Positions 39,222 through 51,780 of a stretch of DNA of 64,000 nucleotides are shown here, one piece after another (the stretch's first letter is position 1; each line of letters starts with the position of its first letter). The position numbers were made by a program, and so were the translations under genes. The stretch spans positions 868,001-932,000 of the forward strand of contig NC_135068.1 of the NCBI RefSeq assembly GCF_051401765.1, written 5' to 3'. Source of the stretch: Calliopsis andreniformis (taxonomy: Eukaryota; Arthropoda; Insecta; Hymenoptera; Andrenidae). The notes beneath the pieces were generated by a model. That model saw only the letters and a list, made by a program, of their open reading frames with translations. It made no database searches and had not been told where the DNA came from.

Positions 39222-39387
39222 AATCATGTGGCGATGATTTCTATGGCCCAAACTCATCCATCTGGTGAAGCAACGCCCTTGGTTGAAGCCTAGGTTGCCC
39301 GAAACGTCAAAATGACCTTTACATTCACACTGGTAGCAATTATTCCTCTTATACGATTGAATATCTGCAGTATTTATATTGTATTTT
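39222..39387. repeat. Type B monomer, clean example
   Basis: This 166 bp unit starts AATCATGTGGCGATGATTTC. Its head reads CAAACTCATCCATCTGGTG and continues CGCCCTTGGTTGAAGCC instead of the usual CCCTAGAGTGAAGCC. Its tail is CTTTACATTCACACTGGTAG (CTTTACGTTC in most copies) with CTCTTATACGATTGA. B units almost always follow a type A unit. The MHLLLSYVRK-like forward reading frames recurring through the window start in the A tail and run through a B unit. Confidence 0.9.
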
Positions 39388-39552
39388 ATTCCTCGGGCGT
39401 CGGTTTCTAAGGTCCATACTCATCCACCTGGTGAGACAACACCCTAGAGCGAAGCCTAGGTTGCCCGCACGTAGAAATGACCGTTACTTTCGCACTGGGT
39501 GCAATTATTCCTTTTATACGATGGGAAATCTGTTGCATTTATATTGTATTTT
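39388..39552. repeat. Type D monomer, clean example (165 bp)
   Basis: This 165 bp unit has a head of the B class (AGGTCCATACTCATCCACC), GGTGAGACAACACCCTAGAG, then TTGCCCGCACGTAG. The last motif is one base shorter than the TTGCCCGGAACGTAG of the other types, which accounts for the 165 bp length. Its tail is CTTTCGCACTGGGTGC with TTTTATACGATGGGAAATC. It follows a B unit here, as it does near the left end of the window (493-656). Confidence 0.88.
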
Positions 39553-39718
39553 ATGTTTCTGGCGTTGACTTCTAAGGCCCTAACTCTTCGATCTGGAGGA
39601 CCAACGCCGTAGAGTGAAGGCTAGGTTGCCCGGAATGTAGAAATGGCCATTACCTTCACACTGATGACAATTACTCCTTTTATTCAATTGAAAAACTGAT
39701 GAATTTATATTGTATTTT
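39553..39718. repeat. Type C monomer, clean example
   Basis: This 166 bp unit has the head CTAACTCTTCGATCTGGAGG, the variant CAACGCCGTAGAGTGAAGGC, GGAATGTAGAAATGGCC, and the tail TTCACACTGATGACAATTAC with TTTTATTCAATTGAAAAACT. The TTCAATTGAAAA core of the tail is specific to type C and contains the 10 bp palindrome TTCAATTGAA. C is normally followed by an A head. Confidence 0.9.
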
Positions 39719-41543
39719 ATGCTCCTGGCGTTGAGTTCTAAGGCCCTATCCATTCGGTCTGGTGGAACAACGCCCTAGAGTGAAGCCTAGCTTGCCAGGA
39801 ACGTAGAAATGGCCATTACTTTGACATCCATTGCATCTGCTCCTGTCGTACGTCCGCATACCTGTTGTATTTATTTTGTATTTTAATAATGTGGCGATGA
39901 CTTCTATGGACCAAACTCATCCATCTGGTGAAGCAACGCCCTAGACTGAAGCCTAGCTTGCCAGGAACGTAGAAATGGCCATTACTTTGAGACCCGTTGA
40001 ATCTGCGCCTGTCATTCGTTCTCAAGCCTGTTGTATTTATTTTGTATTTTAATCATGTGGCGATGATTTCTAAGGCCCAAAGACATGCATCTGGTGAAGC
40101 AACGCCCTTGGTTGAAGCCTAGGATTCCCGGAACATTGGAATGACCTTTACGTTCTCACTGGTAGCAATTATTCCTCTTATACGATTGAAAATCTGCTGT
40201 ATTTATATTGCATTTTACGCTCCTGGTGTTGACTTCTAAGGCCCTAACTATTCGATCTGGGGGACCAACGCCGTAGAGTGAAGGCTATGTTGCCCGGAAT
40301 GTAGAAATGACCATTACTTTCACACTGATGGCAATTACTCCTGTGCTTCAATTGAAAAACAGTTGAATTTATATTGTATTTTGCGCTCCTGGCGTTGACT
40401 TCTAAGGCCCTAACTCTTCGATCTGGGGGACCAACGCCGTAGACTGAAGGCAATGTTGCCTGGTATGTAGAAATGGCCACTACTTTCACACTGATGGCAA
40501 TTACTCCATTTATTCAATTGAAAAACTGTTGAATTTATATTGTATTTTATGCTCCTGGCGATGACTTCTAAGGCCCTAGCTATACGATCTGCTGGAGCAA
40601 CGCCCTAGAGTGAAGCCTTGGTTACCCGGAACGCAGAAATGACCATTACTTTTACACCCGTTGCATCTGCTCCTGTCATACGATCGCATACCTGTTGTAT
40701 TTATTTTGTATTTTAATCATGTGGCGATGATTTCTAAGGCCCGAACTCATCCATCTGGTGAAGCAACGCCCTTGGTTGAAGCCTGGGTTTCCCAGAACGT
40801 TGAAATGATCTTTACGTTCACACTGGTAGCAATTATTCCTCTTATACGACGGAAAATCTGCTGGGTTTATATTGTATTTTATGCTCCTGGCCTTGACTTC
40901 TAAGGCCCTAACTCTTCGATCTGGAGGACCAACGCCGTAGAGTGAAGGCTAGGTTGCCCGGAATGTAGAAATGCCCAGTACTTTCACACTGATGGCAAAT
41001 GCTCCTTTTATTCAATTGAAAAACTGCTGAATTTATATTGTATTTTATGCTTCTGGCGTTGACTTCTAAGGCCCTAACTATTCGATCTGGTGGAGCAGCG
41101 CCCTAGAGTGAAGCCTAGCTTGACCGGAACGTAGAAATGACCATTACTTTGACACACGTTGCATCTGCTCCTGTCATACGTTCGCAAACCTGTTGTATTT
41201 ATTTTGTATTTTAATCATGTAGCGATGATTTCTATGGCCCAAACTCATCCATCTGGTGAAGCAACGCCCTCGGTTGAAAGATGGGTTGCCCGGAACGCTG
41301 AAATGACCTTTACGTTCACACTGGTGGCAATTATTCCTCTTATACGATTGAAAATCTGCTGTATTTGTATTGTATTTTAATCCTCTGGCGTTGATTTCTA
41401 AGGTTCAAATCATCCACCTGGTGAGGCAACGCCCTTGCTTGAAGCCTAGGATTCCCGGAACGTTGAAATGACATTTACGTTCAAACTGGGAGCAATTATT
41501 CCTCTTATACGACGGAAAATCTGCTGGGTTTATATTGTATTTT
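39719..41543. repeat. Second copy of the 25-monomer duplication and flank
   Basis: 39967-40980 repeats 35820-36830 with very few changes. Beyond that, 40858-41058 recurs at 41521-41721 (663 bp, four units), with the marks CTGCTGGGTTTATATTG, ATGCCCAGTACTTTC and GCAAATGCTCC. The unit at 41379-41543 is a hybrid, with a D head (AGGTTCAAATCATCCACC) joined to a B-like tail (ACATTTACGTTCAAACTGGG). Confidence 0.83.
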
Positions 41544-44500
41544 ATGCTCCTGGCCTTGACTTCTAAGGCCCTAACTCTTCGATCTGGAGGACCAACGCCG
41601 TAGAGTGAAGGCTAGGTTGCCCGGAATGTAGAAATGCCCAGTACTTTCACACTGATGGCAAATGCTCCTTTTATTCAATTGAAAAACTGCTGAATTTATA
41701 TTGTATTTTATGCTTCTGGCGTTGACTTCTAAGGCCCTAACTCTTCGATCTGGAGGACCAACGCCGTAGAGTGAAGGCTATGTTGCCCGGAATGTAGAAA
41801 TGACCATTATTTTCACACTGATGGCAATTACTCCTGTTATTCAATTGAAAAACTGTTGAATTTATATTGTATTTTATGCCCCTGGCGTTGACTTCTAAGG
41901 CCCTAACTATTCGATATGGTTCAGCAACGCCCTAGAGTGAAGCATAGCTTGCCGGGAACGTTGAAATGGCCATTACGTTGACATTCCATGCATCTGCACC
42001 TGTCATACGTTCGCATACCTGTTGTAATTATTTTGTATTTCAATCATGTGGCGATGATTTCTAAGGCCCATACTCATCCATCTGGTGAAGCAACGCCCTT
42101 GGTTGAAGCCTAGGTTTCCCAGAACGTTGAAATGACCTTTACGTTCACACTGGAGCAACTATTCCTCTTATACGAATGAAAATCTGCTGTATTTACATTG
42201 TATTTTATGCTCCTGGCGTTGACTTCTAAGGCCCTAACTATTCGATCTGGTGGAGCAACGCCCTGGAGTGAAGCCTAGGTTACCCGGAACGTAGAAATAA
42301 CCATTACTTTGACATCCGTTGCATCTGCTGCTGTCATACGTTCGCAAACCTGATGTATTTATTTTGTATTTTAATCATCTAGCGATGATTTCTAATGCCC
42401 AAACTAAGCTATCTGGTGAACCAACGCCCTCGGCTAAAGCCTGGGTTGCCCGGAACGCTGAAATGACCTTTACGTTCACACTGGTAGCAATTATTCCTCT
42501 TATACGATTGAAAATCTGCTGTATTTATATTGTATTTTATGCTTCTGGCATTGACTTCTAAGGCCCTAACTATTCGACCTGGTGGAGCAGCGCCCTAGAG
42601 TGAAGCCTAGCTTGCCCGGAAAGTAGAAGTGACCATTACTTTGACATCCGTTGCGTCTGCTCCTGTCATACGATCGCAAACCTGTTGTATTTATTTTGTA
42701 TTTGAATCATGTGGCGATGATTTCTATGGCCCAAACTCAGCTATCTGGCGAAGCAACGCCCTTGGTTGAAGCGTAGGTTGCCCGGAACTATGAAATGAAC
42801 TTTACGTTCACAATGGTAGCAATTATTCCTCTTATACGATTGAAAATCTGCTGTAGTTGTATTGTATTTTAATCCTCTGGCGCTGATTTCTAAGGTGCAG
42901 ATCATCCACCTGGTGAGGCAACGCCCTAGTGTGAAGCCTAGGATTCCCGGAACGTTGAAATGACATTTACGTTCAAACTGGGAGCAATTATTCCTCTTAT
43001 ACGATTGAAAATCTGCTGTATATTTATTGTATTTTATGCTCCAGGCGTTCACTTCTAAGGCCCTAACTCTTCGATCTGGTGGAGCAACGCCGTAGAGTGA
43101 AGGCTAGGTTGCCCGGAATGCAGAAATGCCCATTACTTTCACACTGATGGCAATTACTCCTTTTATTCAATTGAAAAACTGTTTAATTTATATTGAATTT
43201 TATGCTTCTGGTGTTGAGTTCTAAGGCCGTAACAATTCGATCTGGTGGATCAACGCCCCAGAGTGAAGCCTAGCTTGCCAGGAATGTAGAAATGGCCATT
43301 ACTTTGACATCCGTTGCATCTGCTCCTGTCGTACGTTCGCAAACCTGATGTATTTATTTTGTATTTTAATCATGTGGCGATGATTTCTAAGGCCCATACT
43401 CATCCACCTGGTGAAGCAACGCCCTTGGTTGAAGCCTAGGTTTCCCAGAACGTTGAAATGACCTTTACATTCATACTGGTAGCAATTATCCCTCTTATAC
43501 GATTGAAAATCTGCTTCATTTATACTGTATTTTATGCTCCTGGCGTTGACTTGTAAGGCCCTAAATCTTCGATCTGGAGGAGCAACGCCGTAGAGTGAAG
43601 GCTATGTTGCCCGGAATGTAGAAATGACCATTACTCTCACACTGCTGGCAATTACTCCCTTTATTCAATGAAAAACTGTTGATTTTATATTGTATTTTAT
43701 GCTTCTAGCGTTCACTTCTAAGGCCCTAACTATCCGATCTGGTGGAGCAACGCCCTAGAGCGAAGCCTGGCTTGCCCGGAACGTTGAAATGGCCATTACT
43801 TTGACATCCGTTGCATCTGCTCCTGTCATACGTTCACATACCTGTTGTATTTATTTTGGATTTTAATCATGTGGCGATGATTTCTATGGCCCAAGCTCAT
43901 CTATCTGGTGCAGCAACTCCCTTGGTTGAAGCCTAGGTTGCCCGGAACGTTGAAATGACCTTTACGTTCACACTGGTAACAATTATTCCTCTTATACGAT
44001 TGAAAATCTGCTGTATTTATATTGTATTTAATACTCTGGCGTTGATTTCTAAGGTTCAAATCATCCACCTATTGAGGCAACGCCCTAGAGTGAAGCCTAG
44101 GTTGCCCGGAACGTAGAAGTGACCATTACTTTGATATCCGTTGCATCTGTTGCTGTCATACGATCGCAAACCTGTTGTATGTATTTTGTATTTTAATCAT
44201 GTGCCGATGATTTCTAAGGTCCAAACTCATCCACCTGGTGAGGCAACACCCTAGAGCGAAGCCTAGGTTGCCCGGAACGTACAAATGAACATTACGGCCG
44301 CACTGGTTGCAATTATTCCTTTTATACGATGGGAAATCTGTTGTATTTATATTGTATTTTATGCTTCTGGCGTTAACTTCTAAGGCCCTAACTATTCGAT
44401 CTGGTGGAACAACGCCCTAGAGTGAAGCCTAGCTTGCCAGGAATGTAGAAATGGCCATTACTTTGACATCCATTGCATCTGCTCCTGACATACGTTCGCA

Positions 44501-47500
44501 CACCTGTTGTATTTATTTTCTATATTAATCATGTGGCGCTGATTTCTACCGCCCAAACTCAGCCATCTAGTGAAGCAACGCCCTCGGTTGAAGCCTGGGT
44601 TGCCCGGATCGCTGAAATGACGTTTACGTTCACACTGGTAGCAATTATTCCTCTTATACGATTGAAAATCTGCTGTATTTATATTGTATTTTTTGCTCCT
44701 GACGTTTACTTCTAAGGCCCTAGCTCTTCGATCTCGAGGAGCAACGCCCTGCAGTGAAGGCTAGGTTGCCCGGAATGTAGAAATGGCCATTACTTTCACA
44801 CTGATGGCAACTACTCCTTTTATTCAATTGAAAAACTGTTGAATTTATATTGTATTTTATGCTTCTGGCGTAGAGTTCTAAGGCCTTAATTATTCGATCT
44901 GCTGGAGGAACGCCCTAGAGTGAAGCCTAGCTTGCCCGGACTGTAGAAATGGCCATTAGTTTGACATGCGTTGCATCTGTTCCTGACATACGTTCGCATA
45001 CCTGTTGTATTTATTTTGTACTTTAATCATGTGGCGATGATTTCTAAGGCCCAAACTCATCCATCTGGTGAAGCAACGCCCTTGGTTGAAGCCTAGGTTT
45101 CCCAGAACGTTGAAGTGACCTTTACATTCATACTGGTAGCAATTATTCCGCTTATACGATTGAAAATCTGCTGCTTTCGTATTGTATTTTATGCACCTGG
45201 CGTTGACTTCTAAGGCCCTAAATCTTCGATCTGGAGGAGCAAAGCCGTAGAGTGAAGGTTATGTTGCCCGGAATGTAGAAATGACCATTACTTTCACACT
45301 GATGGCAATTGCTCCTTTGATTCAATTGAAAAACTGTTGCATTTAAATTGTATTTTATGCTTCTGGCGTTGAGTTCTAAGGCCCTCACTATTCGATCTGG
45401 TGGAGCAACGCCCTAGAGTGAAGCCTAGCTTGACCGGAACGTTGAAATGGCCATTACTTTGACATCCGTTGCATCTGATCCTGTCACACGTTCGCATACC
45501 TGTTGTAATTATTTTGTATTTTAATCATGTGGCGATGATTTCTAAGGCCCAAACTCAACCATCTGGTGAAGCAACGCCCTTGGCTGAAGCCTAGGTTGCC
45601 CGCAACGTTGATATGACCTTTACGTTCACATTGGTAGCAATTATTCCTCTTATACGATTGAAAATCTGCTGTATTTATATTGTACTTTATGCTCCTGACG
45701 TTTACTTCTAAGGCCCTAGCTCTTCGATCTCGAGGAGCAACGCCCTAGAGTGAAGGCTAGGTTGCCCGGAATGTAGAAATGGCCATTACTTTCACACTGA
45801 TGGCAATTACTACTTTTATTCAGTTGAAAAACTGTTGAATTTATATTGTACTTTATGATTCTGGCGTTGACTTCTAAGGCCCTAACTATACGATCTGGGT
45901 GTTGCAACGCCCTAGAGTGAAGCCTAGGTTGCCCGGAACGTAGAAATGACCATTACTTTAACACACGTTGCATCTGCCCCTGTCATACGTTCGCAAACCT
46001 GTTGTGTTTATTTAGTATTTTAATCATGTGGCGATGATTTCTAAGGCCCATACTCATCTATCTGGTGAAGCAACGCCCTTGGTTGAAGTCTAGGATTCCC
46101 AGAACGTTGAAATGACCTTTTCGTTCACACTGGTAGCAATTATTCCTCTTATACGATTGAAAAGCTGCTGCTTTCGTATTGTATTTTATGCACCTGGCGT
46201 TGACTTCTAAGGCCCTAAATCTTCGATCTGTAGGAGGAACGCCGTAGAGTGAAGGCTATGTTGCCCGGAATGTAGAAATGCCCATTACTTTCACACTGAT
46301 GCCAACTACTCCTTTTATTCAATTGAAAAACTGTTGAATTTATATTGTATTTTATGCTTCTGGCGTTGAGTTCTAAGGCCCTAACTATTCGATGTGGCGG
46401 AACAACGCCCTAGAGTGAAGCCTAGCTTGGCAGGAATGTAGAAATGGCCATTACTTCGACATCCATTGCATCTGCTCCTGACATACGTTCGCACGCCTGT
46501 TGTATTTATTTTGTACTTTAATCATGTGGCGATGATTTCTAAGGCCCAAACTCATCCATCTGGTGAAGCAACGCCCTTGGTTGAAGCCTAGGTTTCCCAC
46601 AACTTTGAAATGACCTTTACATTCATACTGGTAGCAATTATTCCGCTCATACGATTGAAAATCTGCTGCTTTCGTATTGTATTTTATGCTCCTGGCGTTG
46701 ACTTCTAAGGCCCTAACTCTTGGATCTGGAGCTGCAACGCCGTAGAGTGAATGCTATGTTGCCCGGAATGTAGAAATGGCCATTACTTTCACACTGATGG
46801 CAATTACTCCTTTTATTCAATTGAAGAACTGTTGAATTTATATTGTATTTTATGCTTCTGGCGTTGAGTTCTAAGGCCTTAACTATTCGATCTGGTGGAG
46901 CAACGCCATAGAGTGAAGCCTAGCTTGCCGGGAACGTAGAAATGGCCATTACTTTGACATGCATTGCATCTGTTCCTGACATACGTTCGCATACCTGTTG
47001 TATTTATTTTGTATTTTAATCATGTGGCGAAGATTTCTATGGCCCAAACTCATCCATCTGGTGAAGCAACGCCCTTGGTTGAAGCCTAGGTTTCCCAGAA
47101 CGTTGAAATGACCTTTACATTAATACTGGTAGCAATTATCCCTCTTATACGATTGAAAATCTGCTTCATTTATACTGTATTTTATGCTCCTGGCGTTGAC
47201 TTGTAAGGCCCTAACTCTTCGATCTGGAGAAGCAACGCCGTAGAGTGAAGGCTGTGTTGCCCGGAATGTAGAAATGGCCATTACATTCACACTGATGGCA
47301 ATTACTCCTTTTATTCAATTGAAAAACTGTTTAATTTATATTGTATTTTATACTTCTGGCGTTGTGTTCTAAGGCCGCAACTATTCGATCTGTTGGAGCA
47401 GCGCCCAAGAGTGAAGCCTAGCTTGCCCGGAACGTTGAAATGGCCATTACTTTGACATACGTTGCATCTGCTCCTGGCATACGTTCGCATACCTGTTGTA

Positions 47501-47847
47501 TTTATTTTGTAGTTTAATCATGTGGCGAAGATTTCTATGGCCCAGACTCATCCATCTGGTGAAGCAACGCCCTTGGTTGAAGCCTAGGTTTCCAAGAACG
47601 TTGAAATGACCTTTACATTCACACTGGTAGCAATTATTCCTCCTATACTACTGAAAATCTGCTTTATTTATATTGTATTTTATGCTCCTGGCGTTGACTT
47701 CTAAGGCCCTATATCTTCGATCTGGAGGAGCAACGCCGTAGAGTGAAGGCTATGTTGCCCGGAACGTTGAAAGGACCATTACTTTCGCACTGGTTGCAAT
47801 TATTCCTTTTATAGGATGGGAAATCTGTTGTATTTATATTGTATATT
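41544..47847. repeat. Less regular array, mostly C-A-B order
   Basis: About 38 units without a recent long tandem duplication that I can detect. Types mostly follow C-A-B with occasional D, and units differ from one another more than in the flanking blocks. The D/B hybrid tail ACATTTACGTTCAAACTGGG of 41471 recurs at 42963 (1492 bp, nine units). Several B units have CCCAGAACGTTGAAATGACC with CTTTACATTCATACTGG, and some have CTGCTGCTTTCGTATTG in the AT tract. It looks like an older arrangement spared by recent expansion. No gene is seen. Confidence 0.8.
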
Positions 47848-49341
47848 ATGCTTCTGGCGTTGACTTCTAAGGCCCTAACTATTCGATCTGGTGGAACAAC
47901 GCCCTAGAGTGAAGCCTAGCTTGCCAGGAATGTAGAAATGGCCATTACTTTCACACTGATAACAACCACTCCTTTTATTCAATTGAAAATCTGTTGAATT
48001 TATATTGTATTTTATGCTTCTGGCGTTGAGTTCTAAGGCCTTAATTATACGATCTGCTGGAGGAACGCCCTAGAGTGAAGCCCAGCTTGCCCGGAACGTA
48101 GAAATGGCCATTAGTTTGACATACATTGCATCTGTTCCTGACATACGTTCGCATACCTGTTGTATTTATTTTGTACTTTAATCATGTGGCGATGATTTCT
48201 AAGGCCCAAACTCATCCATCTGGTGAAGCAACGCCCTTGGTTGAAGCCTAGGATTCCCGGAACGTTGAAATGACCTTTACGTTCACGCTGGTAGCAATTA
48301 TTCCTCTTATACGATTGAATATCTGCTGTATTTATATTGTATTTTATGCTCCTGGCGTTGACTTCTAAGGCCCTAAATCTTCGACCTGGAGGAGCAACAT
48401 CATAGAGTGAAGGCTATGTTGCCCGGAATGTAGAAATGGCCATTACTTTCACACTGATAACAACCACTCCTTTTATTCAATTGAAAAACTGTTGAATTTA
48501 TATTGTATATTATGCTTCTGGGGTTGAGTTCTAAGGCCTTAATTATTCGATCTGCTGGAGGAACGCCCTAGAGTGAAGCCCAGCTTGCCCGGAACGTAGA
48601 AATGGCCATTAGTTTGACATACATTGCATCTGTTCCTGACATACGTTCGCATACCTGTTGTATTTATTTTGTACTTTAATCATGTGGCGATGATTTCTAA
48701 GGCCCAAACTCATCCATCTGGTGAAGCAACGCCCTTGGTTGAAGCCTAGGTTTCCCAGAACGTTGAAATGACCTTTACATTCATACTGGTAGCAATTATT
48801 CCTCTTATACGATTGAAAATCTGCTGCTTTCGTATTGTATTTTATGCTCCTGGCGTTGACTTCTAAGGCCCTAACTCTTCGATCTGGAGCAGCAACGCCG
48901 TAGAGGGAATGCTATGTTGCCCGGAATGTAGAAACGGCCATTACCTTCACACTGATGGCAATTACTCCTTTTATTCAATTGAAGAACTGTTGAATTTATA
49001 TTGTATTTTATGCTTCTGGCGTTGAGTTCTAAGGCCCTAACGGTTCGATCTGGTGGAGCAACGCCCTAGAGTGAAGCCTAGCTTGCCCGGAACGTAGAAA
49101 TGGCCATTACTTTGACATGCATTGCATCTGTTCCTGACATACGTTCGCATACCTGTTGTATTTATTTTGTATTTTAATCATGTGGCGAAGATTTCTATGG
49201 CCCAAACTCATACATCTGGTGAAGCAACGCCCTTGGTTGAAGCCTAGGTTTCCCAGAACGTTGAAATGACCTTTACATTCACACTGGTAGCAATTATTCC
49301 TCTTATAGGATTGAAAATCTGGTGTATTTATATTGTATTTT
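47848..49341. repeat. C-A-B trimer array (three ~498 bp units)
   Basis: Nine exact 166 bp units: C 47848, A 48014, B 48180, C 48346, A 48512, B 48678, C 48844, A 49010, B 49176. The two middle A-B-C sets (48014-48511 and 48512-49009) line up at 498 bp and share GGCCTTAATTAT, GCTGGAGGAACGCCC, TTAGTTTGACATACATTGC and TTTGTACTTTAATC. The C units at 47848 and 48346 share GATAACAACCACTCC. This is the clearest three-unit periodicity in the window. Confidence 0.92.
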
Positions 49342-50170
49342 ATGCTCCTGGCGATGACTTCTAGGGCCCTAACTATTCGATCTGGTGGAGCAACGCCCTA
49401 GAGTGAAGCCTAGGTTACGGGAACGCAGAAATGACCGTTACTTTGACACCCGTTGCATCTGCCCCTGTCGGTCGTTCGCAAACCTGTTGTATATATTTTG
49501 TATTTCAATCTTCTGGCGATGATTTCTAAGGTCCAAACTCATCCACCTGCAGAGGCAACACCCTAGGGCGAAGCCTAGCATGCCCGGAACGTAGAAATGA
49601 CCATTACAGCCGCACTGGTTGCAATTACTCCTTTTATACGATGGGAAATCTAATGTATTTGTATTTTATTTTATGCTTCTGGCATTGACTTCTAAGGTAC
49701 TTACTATTCGATCTGGTGGTGCAACGACCTAGAGTGAAGCCTAGCTTGCCCGGAGCGTAGAAATGGCCATTACTTTGGCTTCCGTTGCATCTGCTCCTGT
49801 CATACGTTCGCAAACCTGTTGTATTTATTTTGTATTTTAATCAGGTGGCGATGATTTCTAATGCCCAAACTCATCCATCTGGTGAAGCACCGCCCTTGGT
49901 TGAAGCCTAGGATTCCCGGAACGTTGAAATGACCTTTACGTTCACGCTGGTAGCAATTATTCCTCTTATACGATAGAAAATCTGCTGTATTTATATTGTA
50001 TTTTATGCTCCTGGCGTTGACTTCTAAGGCCCTAAATCTTCGATCTGGAGGAGCAACGCCGTAGAGTGAAGGCTATGTTGCCCGGAATGTAGAAATGACC
50101 ATTACTTTCACACTGATGGCAAGTACTCCTTTGATTCAATTGAAAAACTCTTGCATTTAAATTGTATTTT
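49342..50170. repeat. Second five-monomer repeat, copy 1 (829 bp)
   Basis: Five units starting with an A unit carrying TAGGTTACGGGAACGCAG and a tail with GCCCCTGTCGGTCG. A unit with CACCTGCAGAGGCAACACCC and CATTACAGCCGCACTGG follows. It is unrelated in detail to the 829 bp repeat at 37398, so five-unit duplications arose at least twice. Confidence 0.88.
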
Positions 50171-50712
50171 ATGCTTCTGGCGTTGAGTTCTAAGGCCCTA
50201 ACTATTCGATCTGGAGAACCAACGCCCTAGAGTGAAGCCTAGGTTACGGGAACGCAGACATGACCGTTACTTTGACACCCGTTGCATCTGCCCCTGTCGT
50301 TCGTTCGCAAACCTGTTGTATATATTTTGTATTTCAATCTTCTGGCGATGATTTCTAAGGTCCAAACTCATCTACCTGCAGGGGCAACACGCTAGGGCGG
50401 AGCCTAGGATGCCCGGAACGTAGAAATGACCATTACAGCCGCACTGGTTGCAATTACTCCTTTTATACGATGGGAAATCTAATGTATTTATATTGTATTT
50501 TATGCTTCTGGCATTGACTTCTAATGTACTTACTATTCGATCTGGTGGAGCAACGACATAGAGTGAAGCCTAGCTTGCCCGGAGCGTAGAAATGGCCATT
50601 ACTTTGACTTCCGTTGCATCTGCTCCTGTCATACGTTCGCAAACCTGTTGTATTTATTTTGAATTTTAATCAGGTGGCGATGATTTCTAATGCCCAAACT
50701 CATCCATCTGGT
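50171..50712. repeat. Second five-monomer repeat, partial copy 2
   Basis: Begins 829 bp after the first copy and keeps its marks (GGTTACGGGAACGCAG, ACCTGCAGGGGCAAC, TGTACTTACTATTCG). It breaks off around 50712, inside a unit whose head matches copy 1 but which continues GTGAGGCAACACCCCAGAGC. This is a mid-unit switch to sequence like that at about 44240. Confidence 0.83.
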
Positions 50713-51780
50713 GAGGCAACACCCCAGAGCGAAGCCTATGTTGCCCGGAACGTACAAATGAACATTACGGCCGCACTGGTTGCAATTATTCCTTTTATAC
50801 GATGGGAAATCTGTTGTATTTATATTGTATATTATGCTTCTGGCGTTGACTTCTAAGGCCCTAACTATTCGATCTGGTGGAACAACGCCCTAGAGTGAAG
50901 CCTAGCTTGCCAGGAATGTAGAAATGGCCATTACTTTCACACTGATAACAACCACTCCTTTTATTCAATTGAAAATCTGTTGAATTTATATTGTATTTTA
51001 TGCTTCTGGCGTTGAGTTCTAAGGCCTTAATTATACGATCTGCTCGAGGAACGCCCTAGAGTGAAGCCCAGCTTGCCCGGAACGTAGAAATGGCCATTAG
51101 TTTGACATACATTGCATCTGTTCCTGACATACGTTCGCATACCTGTTGTATTTATTTTGTACTTTAATCATGTGGCGATGATTTCTAAGGCCCAAACTCA
51201 TCCATCTGGTGAAGCAACGCCCTTGGTTGAAGCCTAGGTTTCCCAGAACGTTGAAATGACCTTTACATTCATACTGGTAGCAATTATTCCGCTTATACGA
51301 TTGAAACTCTGCTGCTTTCGTATTGTATTTTATGCTCCTGGCGTTGACTTCTAAGGACCTAACTCTTCGATCAGGAGCAGCAACGCCGTAGAGTGAATGC
51401 TATGTTACCCGGAATGTAGAAACGGCCATTACTTTCACACTGATGGCAATTACTCCTTTTATTCAATTGAAGAACTGTTGAATTTATATTGTATTTTATG
51501 CTTCTGGCGTTGAGTTCTAAGGCCTTAACTGTTCGATCTGGTGGAGCAACGCCCTAGAGTGAAGCCTAGCTTGCCCGGAACGTAGAAATGACCATTACTT
51601 TCGCACTGGTTGCAATTATTCCTTTTATAGGATGGTAATTCTGTTGTATTTATATTGTATTTTATGCTTCTGGCTTTGACTTCTAAGGCCCTAACGATTC
51701 GATCTGGTGGATCAACGCCCTATAGTGATGCCTAGCTTGCCCGTAACGTAGAAACGACCATTTCTTTGACTACCGTTGCA
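50713..51780. repeat. Copy of the trimer region at 18-monomer distance
   Basis: About 50861-51330 matches 47875-48330 or the equivalent trimer units. The C tail with GATAACAACCACTCC recurs at 2986 bp (18 units). The A and B units with TTAGTTTGACATACATTGC and TTTGTACTTTAATC follow. From about 51600 the sequence changes to the units of the next mosaic region (TTTATAGGATGGTAATTCTG, TTCTGGCTTTGACTTC). Confidence 0.82.

Larger units (their letters stand above)
39056..39718. repeat. Clean A-B-D-C tetramer (663 bp)
   Basis: Four consecutive units (166, 166, 165 and 166 bp) each representing a different type. Read cyclically it is the same order as the opening of the window (C-A-B-D). It is the simplest place to see all four types side by side. 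Confidence 0.88.
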
